NCBI GenBank assembly: GCA_002361775.1
Contig: DETV01000106.1
Location: 1-64,000 of the forward strand
DNA from: Eubacterium sp. UBA3279
GTDB lineage: Bacteria > Bacillota > Clostridia > Lachnospirales > Lachnospiraceae
Direction: 5' to 3'
DNA: 64,000 nucleotides
Below are positions 7,795-16,984 of this stretch, piece by piece (position 1 is the first letter of the stretch; each line of letters opens with the position of its first letter). A program made the position numbers and the translations under genes. The notes beneath the pieces are model-generated. The model was given only the letters and a program-made list of their open reading frames with translations, did no database searches and was not told the DNA's origin.

Positions 7795-9996
7795 ATGGAT
7801 ATAGAATTACTTGCCCCGGCAGGGTCATATGAAGCGGTGGAAGCAGCTTTTAAAGCCGGTGCGGACGCAGTCTATCTGGGAGGACAGAAGTTTGGAGCAA
7901 GAGCTTATGCAGAAAATTTAGATCAGGATCAGATGATACAGGCTATTGACAATACGCATCTGCATGAAAAAAAATTGTATCTGACAGTGAATACGCTGCT
8001 GAAAAATAAGGAGATGGAGAGAGAATTGTATGATTATCTTCTTCCGTATTATGAGGCAGGTCTGGATGCGGTTATTGTACAGGATTTGGGAGTGCTTTCG
8101 TTTATCAAAACACATTTTCCGGATATTCACATTCATGCCAGTACCCAGATGACCATCACCGGTCCGGAAAGCGCCAGACTTTTAAAAGAAGCGGGAGCAT
8201 CCAGGGTGGTTACTGCCAGAGAACTTTCTTTGGAGGAAATCCGAAAAATTTATCAGGAAACCCATATGGAGATCGAAAGCTTTGTTCATGGCGCTCTTTG
8301 TTACTGTTATTCCGGACAATGTCTTATGAGCAGTCTTTTTGGAGGAAGGAGCGGCAATCGGGGTCGGTGCGCCCAGCCATGCCGACTTCCCTATCAGGTT
8401 TACCGGGACGGAAAGCAGTTGAATGACGCCAGAACCGGGTATCCCCTCAGTCCGAAGGATATGTGTACGGTGGGAATTTTGCCTCAGATATTGGAAGCGG
8501 GAGTACATTCGCTGAAAATAGAAGGGCGTATGAAAAAACCGGAATATACTGCAGGGGTGGTGGCAATTTACAGGAAATATCTGGATCGTTATCTGGAGGG
8601 AGAAAAGAATCCCGTTGTCAGCAAAGAGGATTATCAGATTCTTCTGGATATTTATAACCGGGATGGTTTTCATGAAAGTTATTATAAGCAGAGAAACGGA
8701 CGTGAGATGATGGCTCTTCGGAATGAGAAAAAATCAATTTCCGGAGAAGAAAAAAAGAAAGCCCGAAACGAAAAACTGTTCGAAGAAATAAGGGAAAAGT
8801 ATTTAAGTGGAAAAGAACAAGAAAAAATTAAGGGAACATTAAGCCTTTTTCCAGATTGTCCTGCTATACTGGAGATAGAATATGGCTCTGTGCAGGTGAC
8901 GGCGCAAGGAGAAATGGTGCAGGAAGCAGCCAGCAGGCCATTGGAAGAGGACAGAATCCGCCGACAGATGATGAAAACGGGAGAAACGGAATTTGTGTTC
9001 GAGAGTCTTGATATTTTTATGGGAGAAAGAATTTTTCTACCTGTACAGCAGTTAAATGAATTGAGACGACAGGGATTGGAGCTTTTAAAAAAAGCTATTT
9101 TACAGCCCTTTAAGAGACAGGCTGTTTCAGAGCTGGGAGAGGATATACCGGAAGAGGATGAAGGAAAACTTTCGGGAATGTCTGCTTCAGTGGTGAGTTT
9201 TCAGCAGTTAAAGGCGGTAATGGACGTTTCCGGGATAACCAGAGTTTATGTGGATTGTGGGATGTTTCCTGTGGATTCTTTTTACGATTCTGTGTTAAAG
9301 GTTATCAAAGATGGTGAAAAACGCAAAAAAGAGTGTTATCTTATGCTTCCCCACATGGTCAGAGACCGGGAATTAAAAGGGAGAAAAGAGTCTTTTAACA
9401 GGCTGGTTGAAAATGGCTTGTCCGGATTTGTAGTGCGGAATATGGAAAGCTATGGAGTATTGAAACAGATGGGGCTGGAAAAAAAGGCGATTCTGGACTT
9501 TAATCTGTATACGATGAATGATGAAAGTCAGAAGTTCTGGAAAAAACAGGGGATTTTATGGAATACCATTCCTTTGGAATTAAACAGTAAAGAGCTTCGT
9601 TTCAGAGATAACCGGAACAGTGAGATCATGGTGTATGGATATATTCCGTTGATGATATCCGTCCAGTGCCTTCAGAAAAATCTGGATCGTTGTAACCGTC
9701 AATGTGCAGTATTGACGGTAAAAGACCGATACCAGAAAGAATTTCATGCAGTCTGCAACTGTGAATTCTGTTATAATACTATATATAATTCTCTGCCCCT
9801 GTCTCTTCTTGGAGATGCAAATCAGGTCAGAAGCCTGGAAATAGGGGGATATCGACTGTCCTTTACTTTGGAAAACGAAAAGGAAACAAGAAAGATCGCC
9901 CGGGAATTTGCAGAGGTATACTGTGAAGGAAAAGAGCCGAAGCAGAAATTTCTGGGAGAAACTACCAAAGGCCATTTCAGCCGTGGAGTAGAATAA
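7795..9996 (+). CDS. U32 family protein (RlhA/TrhP-like RNA hydroxylation protein)
   Basis: A 733-residue protein of the long U32 'peptidase' class (COG0826). The N-terminal TIM-barrel part has the family signatures LLAPAGSYEAVEAAFKAGAD, VHGALCYCYSGQC, GRCAQPCRLPY and SLKIEGRMKKPEY; a central DUF3656-like part follows, and the C-terminal part carries clustered cysteines (CLQKNLDRCNRQC and CNCEFC). Members once called collagenases are now known in part as tRNA or 23S rRNA hydroxylation enzymes (TrhP, RlhA); the domain layout here is closest to RlhA, but the target RNA cannot be read from sequence. AAAAGGAG at 7781-7788 supports the start. Confidence 0.88.
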   Translation: MDIELLAPAGSYEAVEAAFKAGADAVYLGGQKFGARAYAENLDQDQMIQAIDNTHLHEKKLYLTVNTLLKNKEMERELYDYLLPYYEAGLDAVIVQDLGVLSFIKTHFPDIHIHASTQMTITGPESARLLKEAGASRVVTARELSLEEIRKIYQETHMEIESFVHGALCYCYSGQCLMSSLFGGRSGNRGRCAQPCRLPYQVYRDGKQLNDARTGYPLSPKDMCTVGILPQILEAGVHSLKIEGRMKKPEYTAGVVAIYRKYLDRYLEGEKNPVVSKEDYQILLDIYNRDGFHESYYKQRNGREMMALRNEKKSISGEEKKKARNEKLFEEIREKYLSGKEQEKIKGTLSLFPDCPAILEIEYGSVQVTAQGEMVQEAASRPLEEDRIRRQMMKTGETEFVFESLDIFMGERIFLPVQQLNELRRQGLELLKKAILQPFKRQAVSELGEDIPEEDEGKLSGMSASVVSFQQLKAVMDVSGITRVYVDCGMFPVDSFYDSVLKVIKDGEKRKKECYLMLPHMVRDRELKGRKESFNRLVENGLSGFVVRNMESYGVLKQMGLEKKAILDFNLYTMNDESQKFWKKQGILWNTIPLELNSKELRFRDNRNSEIMVYGYIPLMISVQCLQKNLDRCNRQCAVLTVKDRYQKEFHAVCNCEFCYNTIYNSLPLSLLGDANQVRSLEIGGYRLSFTLENEKETRKIAREFAEVYCEGKEPKQKFLGETTKGHFSRGVE

Positions 9997-10028
9997 AACA
10001 GGAGTGATTTCCTGATGGGAGGAAGCAT

Positions 10029-11501
10029 GTGGAACATATAATTACAGAATTGTCAAAATATCTGATTATCATTGTGATGATACTCTTTACTTTTCAATGT
10101 TTTACAATTTTTGGCAAACATGATCTGGAGGATAAACGCCAGGTTTTAAGAAAACAGATCGTACTGATGTTGTTTTTGAACGTGGTAGCATATGGGGTTC
10201 TTTATATGAAAACAGAAGAACCCAATATGATTTTGATGTGCGGAGCAGTATTTATCTTTATCATTGTGGTACAGATTTTATACCGGGTGATTTACAGAAA
10301 AGGAAACCTTTTGATCGTCAACAATATGTGTATGCTTTTGAGTATCAGTTTTCTGATACTGAGCCGTCTGAATTTCAATAAGGCGATCAAGCAATTTGAA
10401 ATTGTGGTGGTGGGCATGGCATTGTCCTTTGTGGTTCCTGTAATAGTAAGAAAGGTGAAGGTGTTAAAAGATCTGACCTGGCTATACGGAATCGTGGGTA
10501 TTATTCTTCTGTCTGCTGTTCTTGTTATAGCGGCAACCTCAGGAGGAGCAAAATTATCCATTGAGATCGGAGGGGTAACATTCCAGTTTTCTGAACTGGT
10601 AAAAATCACCTTTGTATTTTTTGTGGCGGGTATGCTAAGAGAGGATACCAGCTTTAAGAGAGTGGTAGTCACAACGGCGGTAGCCGGCCTTCATGTGCTG
10701 ATTCTGGTATTTTCCAAGGATTTGGGAAGCGCAGTGGTATTTTTTGTGGCCTACCTGGTGATGCTTTATGTGGCAACTAAAAAACCTTTATATGCGCTGG
10801 CAGGTCTTGCAGGAGGAACCCTGGCTGCAGTGGTCGCTTTTTTTCTGTTTAATCATGTGCGTCAGAGGGTGGAAATATGGAAAGATCCCATTGCCGTTTA
10901 TGATAAAGTGGGAGGAGGATATCAGACTTCTCAGGGACTTTTCGGTATCAGTGCAGGCGGCTGGTTTGGAATGGGACTGGGAGAAGGAATGCCCAATATT
11001 ATCCCGGTAGTAGACAAAGATTTTATTTTTGCAGCTATTTGTGAAGAACTGGGGGCAATTTTTGCAATCTGTATGCTATTGGTGTGTATGAGTCTCTATT
11101 TAATGATCGTCAACGTGTCAATGCAGATGAGTAAACCATTTTATAAATTGATTGCCATGGGACTGGGAGCAGAATATGCTTTTCAGGTATTTCTGACAGT
11201 GGGTGGTTCCAGCAATTTTATACCTATGACTGGAATTACGCTTCCGCTGGTAAGTTATGGAGGAAGTTCTGTAATCTGTTCCATACTGATGGTGGCAATT
11301 ATTCAGGGGTTATATATTCTCAGGGAAGATGAAGGTGAAGAACTTGAAAGGCAGAGAAGACAAAACGAAAAACGTAAAAAAGCAAAAAAGAAAAATGGAA
11401 GGGGACCTAAGGGACCATCTGCAAGAGGAACCAATGGGCAGCGGGAAAAAACCCTCGAAGAAAAAATCCAGGAGCAAACAGAAAAAAGCCTCAACTGGTA
11501 A
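10029..11501 (+). CDS. SEDS family peptidoglycan glycosyltransferase (FtsW/RodA/SpoVE)
   Basis: Polytopic glycan polymerase of the SEDS family that works with a class B penicillin-binding protein, here the next gene. About ten membrane helices; family motifs KDLGSAVVFFV, GGGYQTSQGLFGISAGG and the C-terminal NFIPMTGITLPLVSYGGSS are present. It has a GTG start at 10029 preceded by GGGAGGAAG. The C-terminal 60 residues are a highly basic cytoplasmic tail (EKRKKAKKKNGRG) whose codons overlap the next gene. Whether it serves division, elongation or sporulation cannot be told from sequence; the partner gene suggests the RodA-PbpA type. Confidence 0.92.
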   Translation: MEHIITELSKYLIIIVMILFTFQCFTIFGKHDLEDKRQVLRKQIVLMLFLNVVAYGVLYMKTEEPNMILMCGAVFIFIIVVQILYRVIYRKGNLLIVNNMCMLLSISFLILSRLNFNKAIKQFEIVVVGMALSFVVPVIVRKVKVLKDLTWLYGIVGIILLSAVLVIAATSGGAKLSIEIGGVTFQFSELVKITFVFFVAGMLREDTSFKRVVVTTAVAGLHVLILVFSKDLGSAVVFFVAYLVMLYVATKKPLYALAGLAGGTLAAVVAFFLFNHVRQRVEIWKDPIAVYDKVGGGYQTSQGLFGISAGGWFGMGLGEGMPNIIPVVDKDFIFAAICEELGAIFAICMLLVCMSLYLMIVNVSMQMSKPFYKLIAMGLGAEYAFQVFLTVGGSSNFIPMTGITLPLVSYGGSSVICSILMVAIIQGLYILREDEGEELERQRRQNEKRKKAKKKNGRGPKGPSARGTNGQREKTLEEKIQEQTEKSLNW

Positions 11502-12897
11502 AGAATACGTGCTGATTGCCTATAGTTTTGTGGGAGTATTTCTTGCTTTGATCGGTTATCTGGTATATTTCAATGTAAAACTGGCAGATGATTATGCCAA
11601 CAGTCCTTATAACAGCAAAAGGCAGGGAACTTATCAGGAACGGGTAGTCAAAGGTGAGATACGGGCAGCCGATGGAGAAGTTCTGGCAAGTACTCAGAAA
11701 GATGGGGAAGGCAATGAGTTTCGTCTGTATCCTTATGAAAATGTATTTGCCCATGTGGTGGGATATTCTTCCGCAGGTATCAGCGGATTGGAGCAGAGTA
11801 TGAATTCTCAGCTTCTCACCTCCCATGATAATATGCTGGAGCAGGTGGAAAATGAATTTAAAAATGAAAAAAATATGGGTGACAATATTATTACTACCCT
11901 GGATGTGAAACTTCAGCAGGCTGCTTATGACGCGCTGGGAGATCGAAAAGGAGCTGTGGTGGTAATAGAACCGGATACGGGAAAAATACTGGCAATGGTC
12001 AGTAAACCGGATTTTAATCCCAATACACTGTCAGCGGATTGGGAAAAAATCACCAGCGATGAAGAAAATTCCAGTCTGGTAAACAGGGCAACTCAGGGAC
12101 AGTATCCTCCGGGATCTATCTTTAAAATAGTTACTTCTCTGGCATACTGGAGAGAAAACCAAACACTGGATGGATTTGACTTCAACTGTACAGGAGAAGT
12201 GGAAAACGGCGGTTATACCATTCATTGTTACCATAACAGCGCTCACGGTCAACTGGATTTTCCCCGGGCTTTTGCCAAATCCTGTAATACAGCGTTTGCT
12301 CAGATCGGTGTGGATTTGAATAAGGAACAGTATCGGGAAACAGTGGACAGTCTCTTATTTAATCAAGAGCTTCCTTTGGATATGCCTTATAGAAAGAGTC
12401 GTTTTGATCTGGAGAAAAACAGTGGAGATGCTTTGACCATGCAGACGGCTATCGGGCAGGGAAATACACTGGTATCTCCCATGTATATGGCTATGCTTAC
12501 CAGCAGTATTGCCAATGACGGTACGCTGATGAAACCGTACCTGGTGGAAAAAATAGAATCTTCCTCCGGTAATACGGTAAAAGAGTATGCTCCAAAGGCA
12601 TATAAAAAATTAATGACTGCTCAGGAAGCAGGGATACTTTCGAAACTGATGATTGGTGTGGTGGAAGAAGGAACCGCCTCATCCTTATCAGGACGGGGAT
12701 ATACGGCAGCAGGAAAAACAGGAACGGCAGAACACGGAGATGTAAGTGTTACCACGCCACATTCCTGGTTTGTAGGTTTTTCCAATGTGGAAGATCCGGA
12801 TATTGTGGTAAGTGTTATTGCAGAAGAATCTGGAGCCGGAAGTGAAATTGCCGTACCAATTGCGGGAAAAATATTTGATGTTTATTATTCATCATAA
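11434..12897 (+). CDS. Class B penicillin-binding protein (peptidoglycan transpeptidase)
   Basis: Cross-links peptidoglycan together with the upstream SEDS protein. One N-terminal membrane helix after a basic cytoplasmic segment, then a pedestal region (SAGISGLEQSMNSQLL) and a transpeptidase domain with SxxK (PPGSIFKIV), SxN (AKSCNTAFA) and KTG (AAGKTGTAEHG). The layout is the short PbpA type rather than full-length FtsI. The frame is open from an ATG at 11329, but no ribosome site precedes it; AGAGGA at 11424-11429 favours the ATG at 11434 (487 residues). Either start overlaps the SEDS gene, by 68 or 173 bases. Confidence 0.93.
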   Translation: MGSGKKPSKKKSRSKQKKASTGKEYVLIAYSFVGVFLALIGYLVYFNVKLADDYANSPYNSKRQGTYQERVVKGEIRAADGEVLASTQKDGEGNEFRLYPYENVFAHVVGYSSAGISGLEQSMNSQLLTSHDNMLEQVENEFKNEKNMGDNIITTLDVKLQQAAYDALGDRKGAVVVIEPDTGKILAMVSKPDFNPNTLSADWEKITSDEENSSLVNRATQGQYPPGSIFKIVTSLAYWRENQTLDGFDFNCTGEVENGGYTIHCYHNSAHGQLDFPRAFAKSCNTAFAQIGVDLNKEQYRETVDSLLFNQELPLDMPYRKSRFDLEKNSGDALTMQTAIGQGNTLVSPMYMAMLTSSIANDGTLMKPYLVEKIESSSGNTVKEYAPKAYKKLMTAQEAGILSKLMIGVVEEGTASSLSGRGYTAAGKTGTAEHGDVSVTTPHSWFVGFSNVEDPDIVVSVIAEESGAGSEIAVPIAGKIFDVYYSS

Positions 12898-12899
12898 GG

Positions 12900-12928
12900 T
12901 TGCACAGTTTTCTGAAAAGAGTTATACT
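12900..12928 (+). promoter_or_regulatory. Promoter of the Nudix hydrolase gene
   Basis: TTGCAC at 12900-12905, a 17-base spacer and TATACT at 12923-12928, 43 bases before the start codon. Confidence 0.7.
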
Positions 12929-12970
12929 AAGAATATTCAAAAGCACAACGCGTAACAGGAGGTACTGCAT

Positions 12971-13423
12971 ATGATTGAGGCAACAAGCTGTGGCGGGGTG
13001 GTAATATATCGGGGAAAGATTCTGACACTGTATAAGAGTTACCGGAATAAGTATGAAGGCTGGGTCCTTCCCAAAGGAACTGTGGAAGCGGGAGAGACGT
13101 TTCAGGAGACCGCGATCCGTGAAGTTAAGGAGGAAGCCGGTGTGCAGGCATCAATTATCAAGTATATCGGTAAAAGTCAGTATAGTTTTACAGTACCTGA
13201 AGATACTGTAGAAAAAGAGGTTCATTGGTTTTTGATGATGGCAGACAGTTACTACAGTAAACCTCAACGAGAGGAATATTTTGTGGATTCTGGATATTAC
13301 AAGTTCCATGAAGCTTACCATCTGCTAAAGTTTTCCAATGAGCGGCAGATTCTGGAAATGGCATATAATGAATATCTGAACCTGAGGAAATCAAACCTGT
13401 GGGGCAGCCGCAAGTACTTTTAA
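12971..13423 (+). CDS. Nudix hydrolase
   Basis: A 150-residue Nudix pyrophosphohydrolase with a perfect box: GTVEAGETFQETAIREVKEEAG (G-x5-E-x7-REVxEExG), residues about 37-59. The substrate is not predictable; the fold resembles MutT/diadenosine polyphosphate hydrolases (LPKGTVEAGE is shared with Ap4A hydrolases). AGGAGG at 12958-12963 sets the ATG at 12971. It has its own promoter and terminator, so it is probably monocistronic. Confidence 0.92.
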   Translation: MIEATSCGGVVIYRGKILTLYKSYRNKYEGWVLPKGTVEAGETFQETAIREVKEEAGVQASIIKYIGKSQYSFTVPEDTVEKEVHWFLMMADSYYSKPQREEYFVDSGYYKFHEAYHLLKFSNERQILEMAYNEYLNLRKSNLWGSRKYF

Positions 13424-13432
13424 GCACAAGGG

Positions 13433-13485
13433 GATTGTTGCACTGATTGCTGAAAAACAATTGATGTAACAGTCTTTTTTTGTTT
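13433..13485 (+). terminator. Intrinsic terminator after the Nudix gene
   Basis: A 17-base arm starting at 13433 pairs imperfectly (several G-U pairs, one mismatch) with the arm ending at 13474, then TTTTTTTGTTTT follows. Confidence 0.75.
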
Positions 13486-13518
13486 TATCTCTGTGAAAAG
13501 AGGGAAAGGAGGGTTTTT

Positions 13519-15045
13519 ATGTTAGAACAGATTGACCTTACCAAAAAAATGGGGAAAGATGAGTACAAGGAGAAGATGGGTGAGATGGAACCTCATCTGG
13601 CCCGGCTTCAGAGAGAATGTAAAGAGCTGGGAATTCCGGTAATGATTGTATTTGAAGGATTTGGCGCAGCAGGGAAGGGTGTACAGATCAGTAAATTAAT
13701 TTCAGCATTGGATCCCAGAGGATTTTCTGTGTATGCTATTAACGGAGAATCTCCGGAGGAACAGATGCGTCCGTTTTTGTGGAGGTTTTGGACAAAAACA
13801 CCGGAAAAAGGAAGAATTGCCATTTTTGACAGAAGCTGGTACCGGAGAGTTCTGGTAGATCGGTTCGACGGGATCACAACTTCCAGAGAACTGGGATATG
13901 CTTATGAAGAAATCAACTCCTTTGAGCGTCAGCTTACAGATGGGGGTTATGTGATCATTAAACTGTTTCTTGCTATTGATCAGAAGGAACAAAAGAAGCG
14001 ATTTAAAAAGCTGATGGAGTCTAAATCTAATGCATGGAGAGTTTCTGAGGATGATCTTCGCAGAAATAAAGAATATGACCGGTATAAAACCATGAATGAA
14101 GAGATGCTGGAAAGAACGGATTCTGCCTGCGCACCCTGGACGATTGTGGAAGCTACCGACAGAGAATTTGCTACAGTTAAGATTTATTCCGCTGTTATCA
14201 GGGCTATGGAGCAAAAAATCAGGGAAGTGAAAGAAGAACAGGCAGCTCATGAAGCTGCTGTAAAGGTAGAAAAACAACTGGAGGAATATAAGACACAGGA
14301 TAAGACAGAAGATAATATTCTGCGTACATCCAGTCTGAACAGCGTGGATCTTACTCTCAGTTATACAAAAGAAGAGTACAGAGAAAAACTGGAAAAACTC
14401 CAGAAAAGAATCCAGGAACTTCATGGGGAATTATATCAGAAAAGAATTCCGGTGATTTTAGGTTTTGAGGGATGGGATGCAGGAGGAAAGGGAGGCGCCA
14501 TCAAGCGTCTGACAGAGAAAATGGATCCCAGAGGATATCAGGTAAATCCCACGGCTGCCCCCAATGATCTGGAGAGGGCGCACCATTACCTGTGGAGATT
14601 TTGGAATAATGTTCCCAAAAAAGGTCATATCGCTATTTTTGACCGCACCTGGTATGGACGAGTAATGGTGGAAAGAATAGAAGGTTTCTGTACAAAAGGA
14701 GAGTGGCAGAGAGCGTATAAAGAAATGAATGAGATGGAGGCCAACTGGGTACATTCCGGTGCAGTGGTTTTAAAATTCTGGCTCCAGATTGATAAAGACG
14801 AGCAGGAGCGCCGCTTTAAAGAACGTATGGAAAATCCGGAGAAACAATGGAAAATCACAGAAGAAGACTGGAGAAACAGAGAAAAATGGGATTTGTATGA
14901 GCAGGCGGTAGACGATATGCTGGTACACACTTCCACAACGTATGCTCCGTGGATTATAGTAGAAGGAAATAATAAGTATTATGCCCGGATCAAGGTTCTT
15001 CAGTCCGTGGTAGATGCACTTGAGAAAAGGTTGGAAGATGACTGA
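13519..15045 (+). CDS. pap: Two-domain PPK2 (polyphosphate:AMP phosphotransferase)
   Basis: Uses polyphosphate to phosphorylate nucleotides. Two PPK2 domains are fused: the first (about residues 30-240) has Walker A GFGAAGKG and DRSWYRRVL, the second (about 275-500) has GWDAGGKGG and DRTWYGRVM. Fused two-domain PPK2 proteins are class II, typically making ADP from AMP. The domain 1 P-loop deviates (GFGAAGKG), as is common since the C-terminal domain carries most activity. GGAGGG at 13508-13513 sets the ATG at 13519; the frame is open upstream to 13480 but that overlaps the previous terminator. Product 508 residues. Confidence 0.92.
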   Translation: MLEQIDLTKKMGKDEYKEKMGEMEPHLARLQRECKELGIPVMIVFEGFGAAGKGVQISKLISALDPRGFSVYAINGESPEEQMRPFLWRFWTKTPEKGRIAIFDRSWYRRVLVDRFDGITTSRELGYAYEEINSFERQLTDGGYVIIKLFLAIDQKEQKKRFKKLMESKSNAWRVSEDDLRRNKEYDRYKTMNEEMLERTDSACAPWTIVEATDREFATVKIYSAVIRAMEQKIREVKEEQAAHEAAVKVEKQLEEYKTQDKTEDNILRTSSLNSVDLTLSYTKEEYREKLEKLQKRIQELHGELYQKRIPVILGFEGWDAGGKGGAIKRLTEKMDPRGYQVNPTAAPNDLERAHHYLWRFWNNVPKKGHIAIFDRTWYGRVMVERIEGFCTKGEWQRAYKEMNEMEANWVHSGAVVLKFWLQIDKDEQERRFKERMENPEKQWKITEEDWRNREKWDLYEQAVDDMLVHTSTTYAPWIIVEGNNKYYARIKVLQSVVDALEKRLEDD

Positions 15046-15365
15046 TGCTTACATGGTATAAAAAACTCTATGTGGGGGATAATGCTAAAAAGAAGAAAAA
15101 TCAGATGATTCACAAGGTGAATCACAGAAAACTGCAGTTGGAGGTATACCTGGTAACTCTTGCTTCCAATCCGGAAAATCTTCTGGAAATCATTTCTTCT
15201 AATCAATTGATACAGAAGACGATATACCGTCGCTGTCCCATGATCGTGGGACTGGCGGCTGGTTACTGGGAGGCTCTGGAATTGGTTCAGCAGATCGTAG
15301 CAGAAACCTATGAGGCCCAGAAAAATACAGATGTCCGCAGATATCTGGAAGAACAATTGAAATAA
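15045..15365 (+). CDS. Uncharacterised 106-residue protein coupled to the PPK2 gene
   Basis: I do not recognise a family. The start codon overlaps the PPK2 stop (TGATG), so it is translationally coupled and may act with it. The protein is soluble and mostly helical; the N-terminus is basic (KKKKNQM, NHRKLQ) and the C-terminal half is amphipathic (IVGLAAGYWEALELVQQIV). No cysteines but one, in YRRCPM. It ends in EEQLK. Coding is supported by the overlap, codon use like the neighbours, and a clean stop just before the next gene. Confidence 0.7.
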   Translation: MLTWYKKLYVGDNAKKKKNQMIHKVNHRKLQLEVYLVTLASNPENLLEIISSNQLIQKTIYRRCPMIVGLAAGYWEALELVQQIVAETYEAQKNTDVRRYLEEQLK

Positions 15366-15378
15366 GCGGGTGATCGGG

Positions 15379-16320
15379 ATGCTACATATAATTTTGACAA
15401 TTTTAAAAATATTGGGAATTATCCTGCTGGTATTACTTGGTATTGTTCTGGCAGTTCTTTTATCAGTGCTTTTTATTCCGGTCTGTTATCGGGGGCAGGG
15501 GAAAAAAGAAAGAGAGCAGATAGAGGCGAAAGCATCTGTTTCCTGGTTATGCTATCTGATTCATGGAACAGTGAGTTATGAAAAAGGCAAAAGCCGTTGG
15601 GAACTTTATCTTTTTGGTATTCCTTTGATGAAGGCCAGAGCCGGAATAAAAGAAAGAAAGAGAAAAAAATCTCGGAAAGTAAAAAAACCGGAAAGGGCAC
15701 AGATATCATTGCCGGAAGAAACCCCGGTTGCTGATTTGGAAGAAACCCCGGTTATAGGTCCGAAAGAACAGGAAAAGAGCACAGGGGAAGTTTGTCAGGA
15801 GAAGAAACCGAAGGAAGAAGCAACAGGTTCTAAAAAAGAAAAAGTGGGATCTTCTGGCAGCGTACATTATAAAAAAGCAGAAAAAAAACAGGGATTATGG
15901 AAAAAAATATCCGGAAAAATTAAAAAGCTGAGATTAACATCTCGCAATATCTGTGCTAATATAAAAGAATGGCGGAACTTTTTTGCTCTGGAAACAACAA
16001 AAGCAGCGTTTCGCTTTTTGCTGGGGAAGGGAAAAGGACTTCTTCATCATATTCTTCCCAGAAAGATGACAGGAAAGCTGTTGTTTGGATTTGAAGATCC
16101 TGCGATGACAGGACAGGTGTTGGGAGTAGCGGCAGTATTTTATCCTTTTTATCAGGATAAATTTTTACTGACCCCGGTTTTTGACCGGAAGATTCTTGAA
16201 GGTGAAATACAATTATCCGGAAGAATCTATGGCGTATATTTACTCTGGACAGCATGGCAAGTATATAAGAATCAGGATGTAAGAAAAGTTTATCAAAAAT
16301 TTCAGGATAAGGAGACATGA
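15379..16320 (+). CDS. DUF2953 domain membrane-anchored protein (YtfI-like)
   Basis: About 313 residues: an N-terminal hydrophobic helix (residues 1-35), a short beta-rich stretch (WELYLFGIPL), a long charged low-complexity linker rich in Lys/Glu with the near-repeat EETPVADLEETPVIGP (about residues 110-190), and a C-terminal region (FGFEDPAMTGQVLG, PVFDRKILEGEIQLSGRIYG) typical of DUF2953. The next gene is gerW/ytfJ, the same pairing as ytfI-ytfJ in Bacillus, so a sporulation link is likely. An upstream GTG at 15370 is the alternative start; GCGGG at 15366-15370 fits the ATG better. Confidence 0.82.
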   Translation: MLHIILTILKILGIILLVLLGIVLAVLLSVLFIPVCYRGQGKKEREQIEAKASVSWLCYLIHGTVSYEKGKSRWELYLFGIPLMKARAGIKERKRKKSRKVKKPERAQISLPEETPVADLEETPVIGPKEQEKSTGEVCQEKKPKEEATGSKKEKVGSSGSVHYKKAEKKQGLWKKISGKIKKLRLTSRNICANIKEWRNFFALETTKAAFRFLLGKGKGLLHHILPRKMTGKLLFGFEDPAMTGQVLGVAAVFYPFYQDKFLLTPVFDRKILEGEIQLSGRIYGVYLLWTAWQVYKNQDVRKVYQKFQDKET

Positions 16321-16322
16321 TT

Positions 16323-16715
16323 ATGGCAGAGAATAATTTTCAGAACACAGTAGAAGCTTTGTTTAAAGGAATGGATAGTTTTATTACCACAAAAACTGTG
16401 GTAGGTGATGCGATTACTGTAGGTGACACCATCATACTGCCCCTTGTGGACGTATCTTTTGGAGTAGGAGCAGGCGCTTTTTCAGAAAATGGGAAAAATA
16501 ACGGCGGCGGCGGTATGGGAGGAAAAATTACACCTTCTGCAGTATTGGTAATTAACAAAAATGGAACTAAACTGGTAAATGTGAGAAATCAGGATGCGGT
16601 TACTAAGATTTTGGATATGATACCAGATCTGGCTGACCGGTTTGCAGGAAAGAAAGAAAAAGAAGAGTGTTCAACAGAAGAACTTGAGCATATACTGAAT
16701 CAAGAAGAAAAATAG
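16323..16715 (+). CDS. gerW: GerW family sporulation protein (YtfJ)
   Basis: A 130-residue GerW/YtfJ protein with the conserved VVGDAITVGDTIILPLVDVSFG core (here residues about 27-48), a glycine-rich loop (NNGGGGMGGKI) and the C-terminal TPSAVLVINKNG strand. In Bacillus the family is needed for normal spore germination with GerA-type receptors. AAGGAG at 16308-16313 favours the ATG at 16323 over one at 16317. It follows DUF2953 directly. Its presence suggests a spore-forming lineage. Confidence 0.92.
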   Translation: MAENNFQNTVEALFKGMDSFITTKTVVGDAITVGDTIILPLVDVSFGVGAGAFSENGKNNGGGGMGGKITPSAVLVINKNGTKLVNVRNQDAVTKILDMIPDLADRFAGKKEKEECSTEELEHILNQEEK

Positions 16716-16727
16716 GAGTGACCTGTT

Positions 16728-16865
16728 ACGAGGGTTCTCGGTTTTATTTTATTCTGGATTGGTGTGGGGATGCTGATACAGTTGCTGCTTCCCGATAATT
16801 TTTGCACTGTTATGATTGCGGCGGTCTGTCTGATTGTTGGATATAATTTATTTTGCTGTTCTTAA
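16728..16865 (+). CDS. Possible 45-residue membrane protein with a non-canonical ACG start
   Basis: After the gerW stop, AGGAG at 16714-16718 is followed nine bases later by ACG, then an open frame reading RVLGFILFWIGVGMLIQLL and a second hydrophobic stretch CTVMIAAVCLIVGYNLF, ending CCS-stop at 16865. It would make a two-helix membrane peptide. No ATG, GTG or TTG lies at the expected place: ACG is one change from ATG. Either ACG is used, or the start codon has been lost. An in-frame GTG (16761) and ATG (16767) would delete most of the first helix. A terminator begins two bases after the stop, which supports the gene being real. Confidence 0.5.
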   Translation, partial: TRVLGFILFWIGVGMLIQLLLPDNFCTVMIAAVCLIVGYNLFCCS

Positions 16866-16866
16866 G

Positions 16867-16901
16867 TGTTCCGGTGGGAGAAGCGCCGGAACATTTTTTT
16901 T
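16867..16901 (+). terminator. Intrinsic terminator of the DUF2953-gerW unit
   Basis: A perfect 8-base stem (TGTTCCGG at 16867-16874, CCGGAACA at 16886-16893) followed directly by eight T residues. Confidence 0.88.
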
Positions 16902-16984
16902 GCAGAGTGAAGCTTATATCTTTCATTTACGAAAAAAGGGTTTTATGATACAATTGTACCAATATTATGAGGAAGGAGAAAAAG

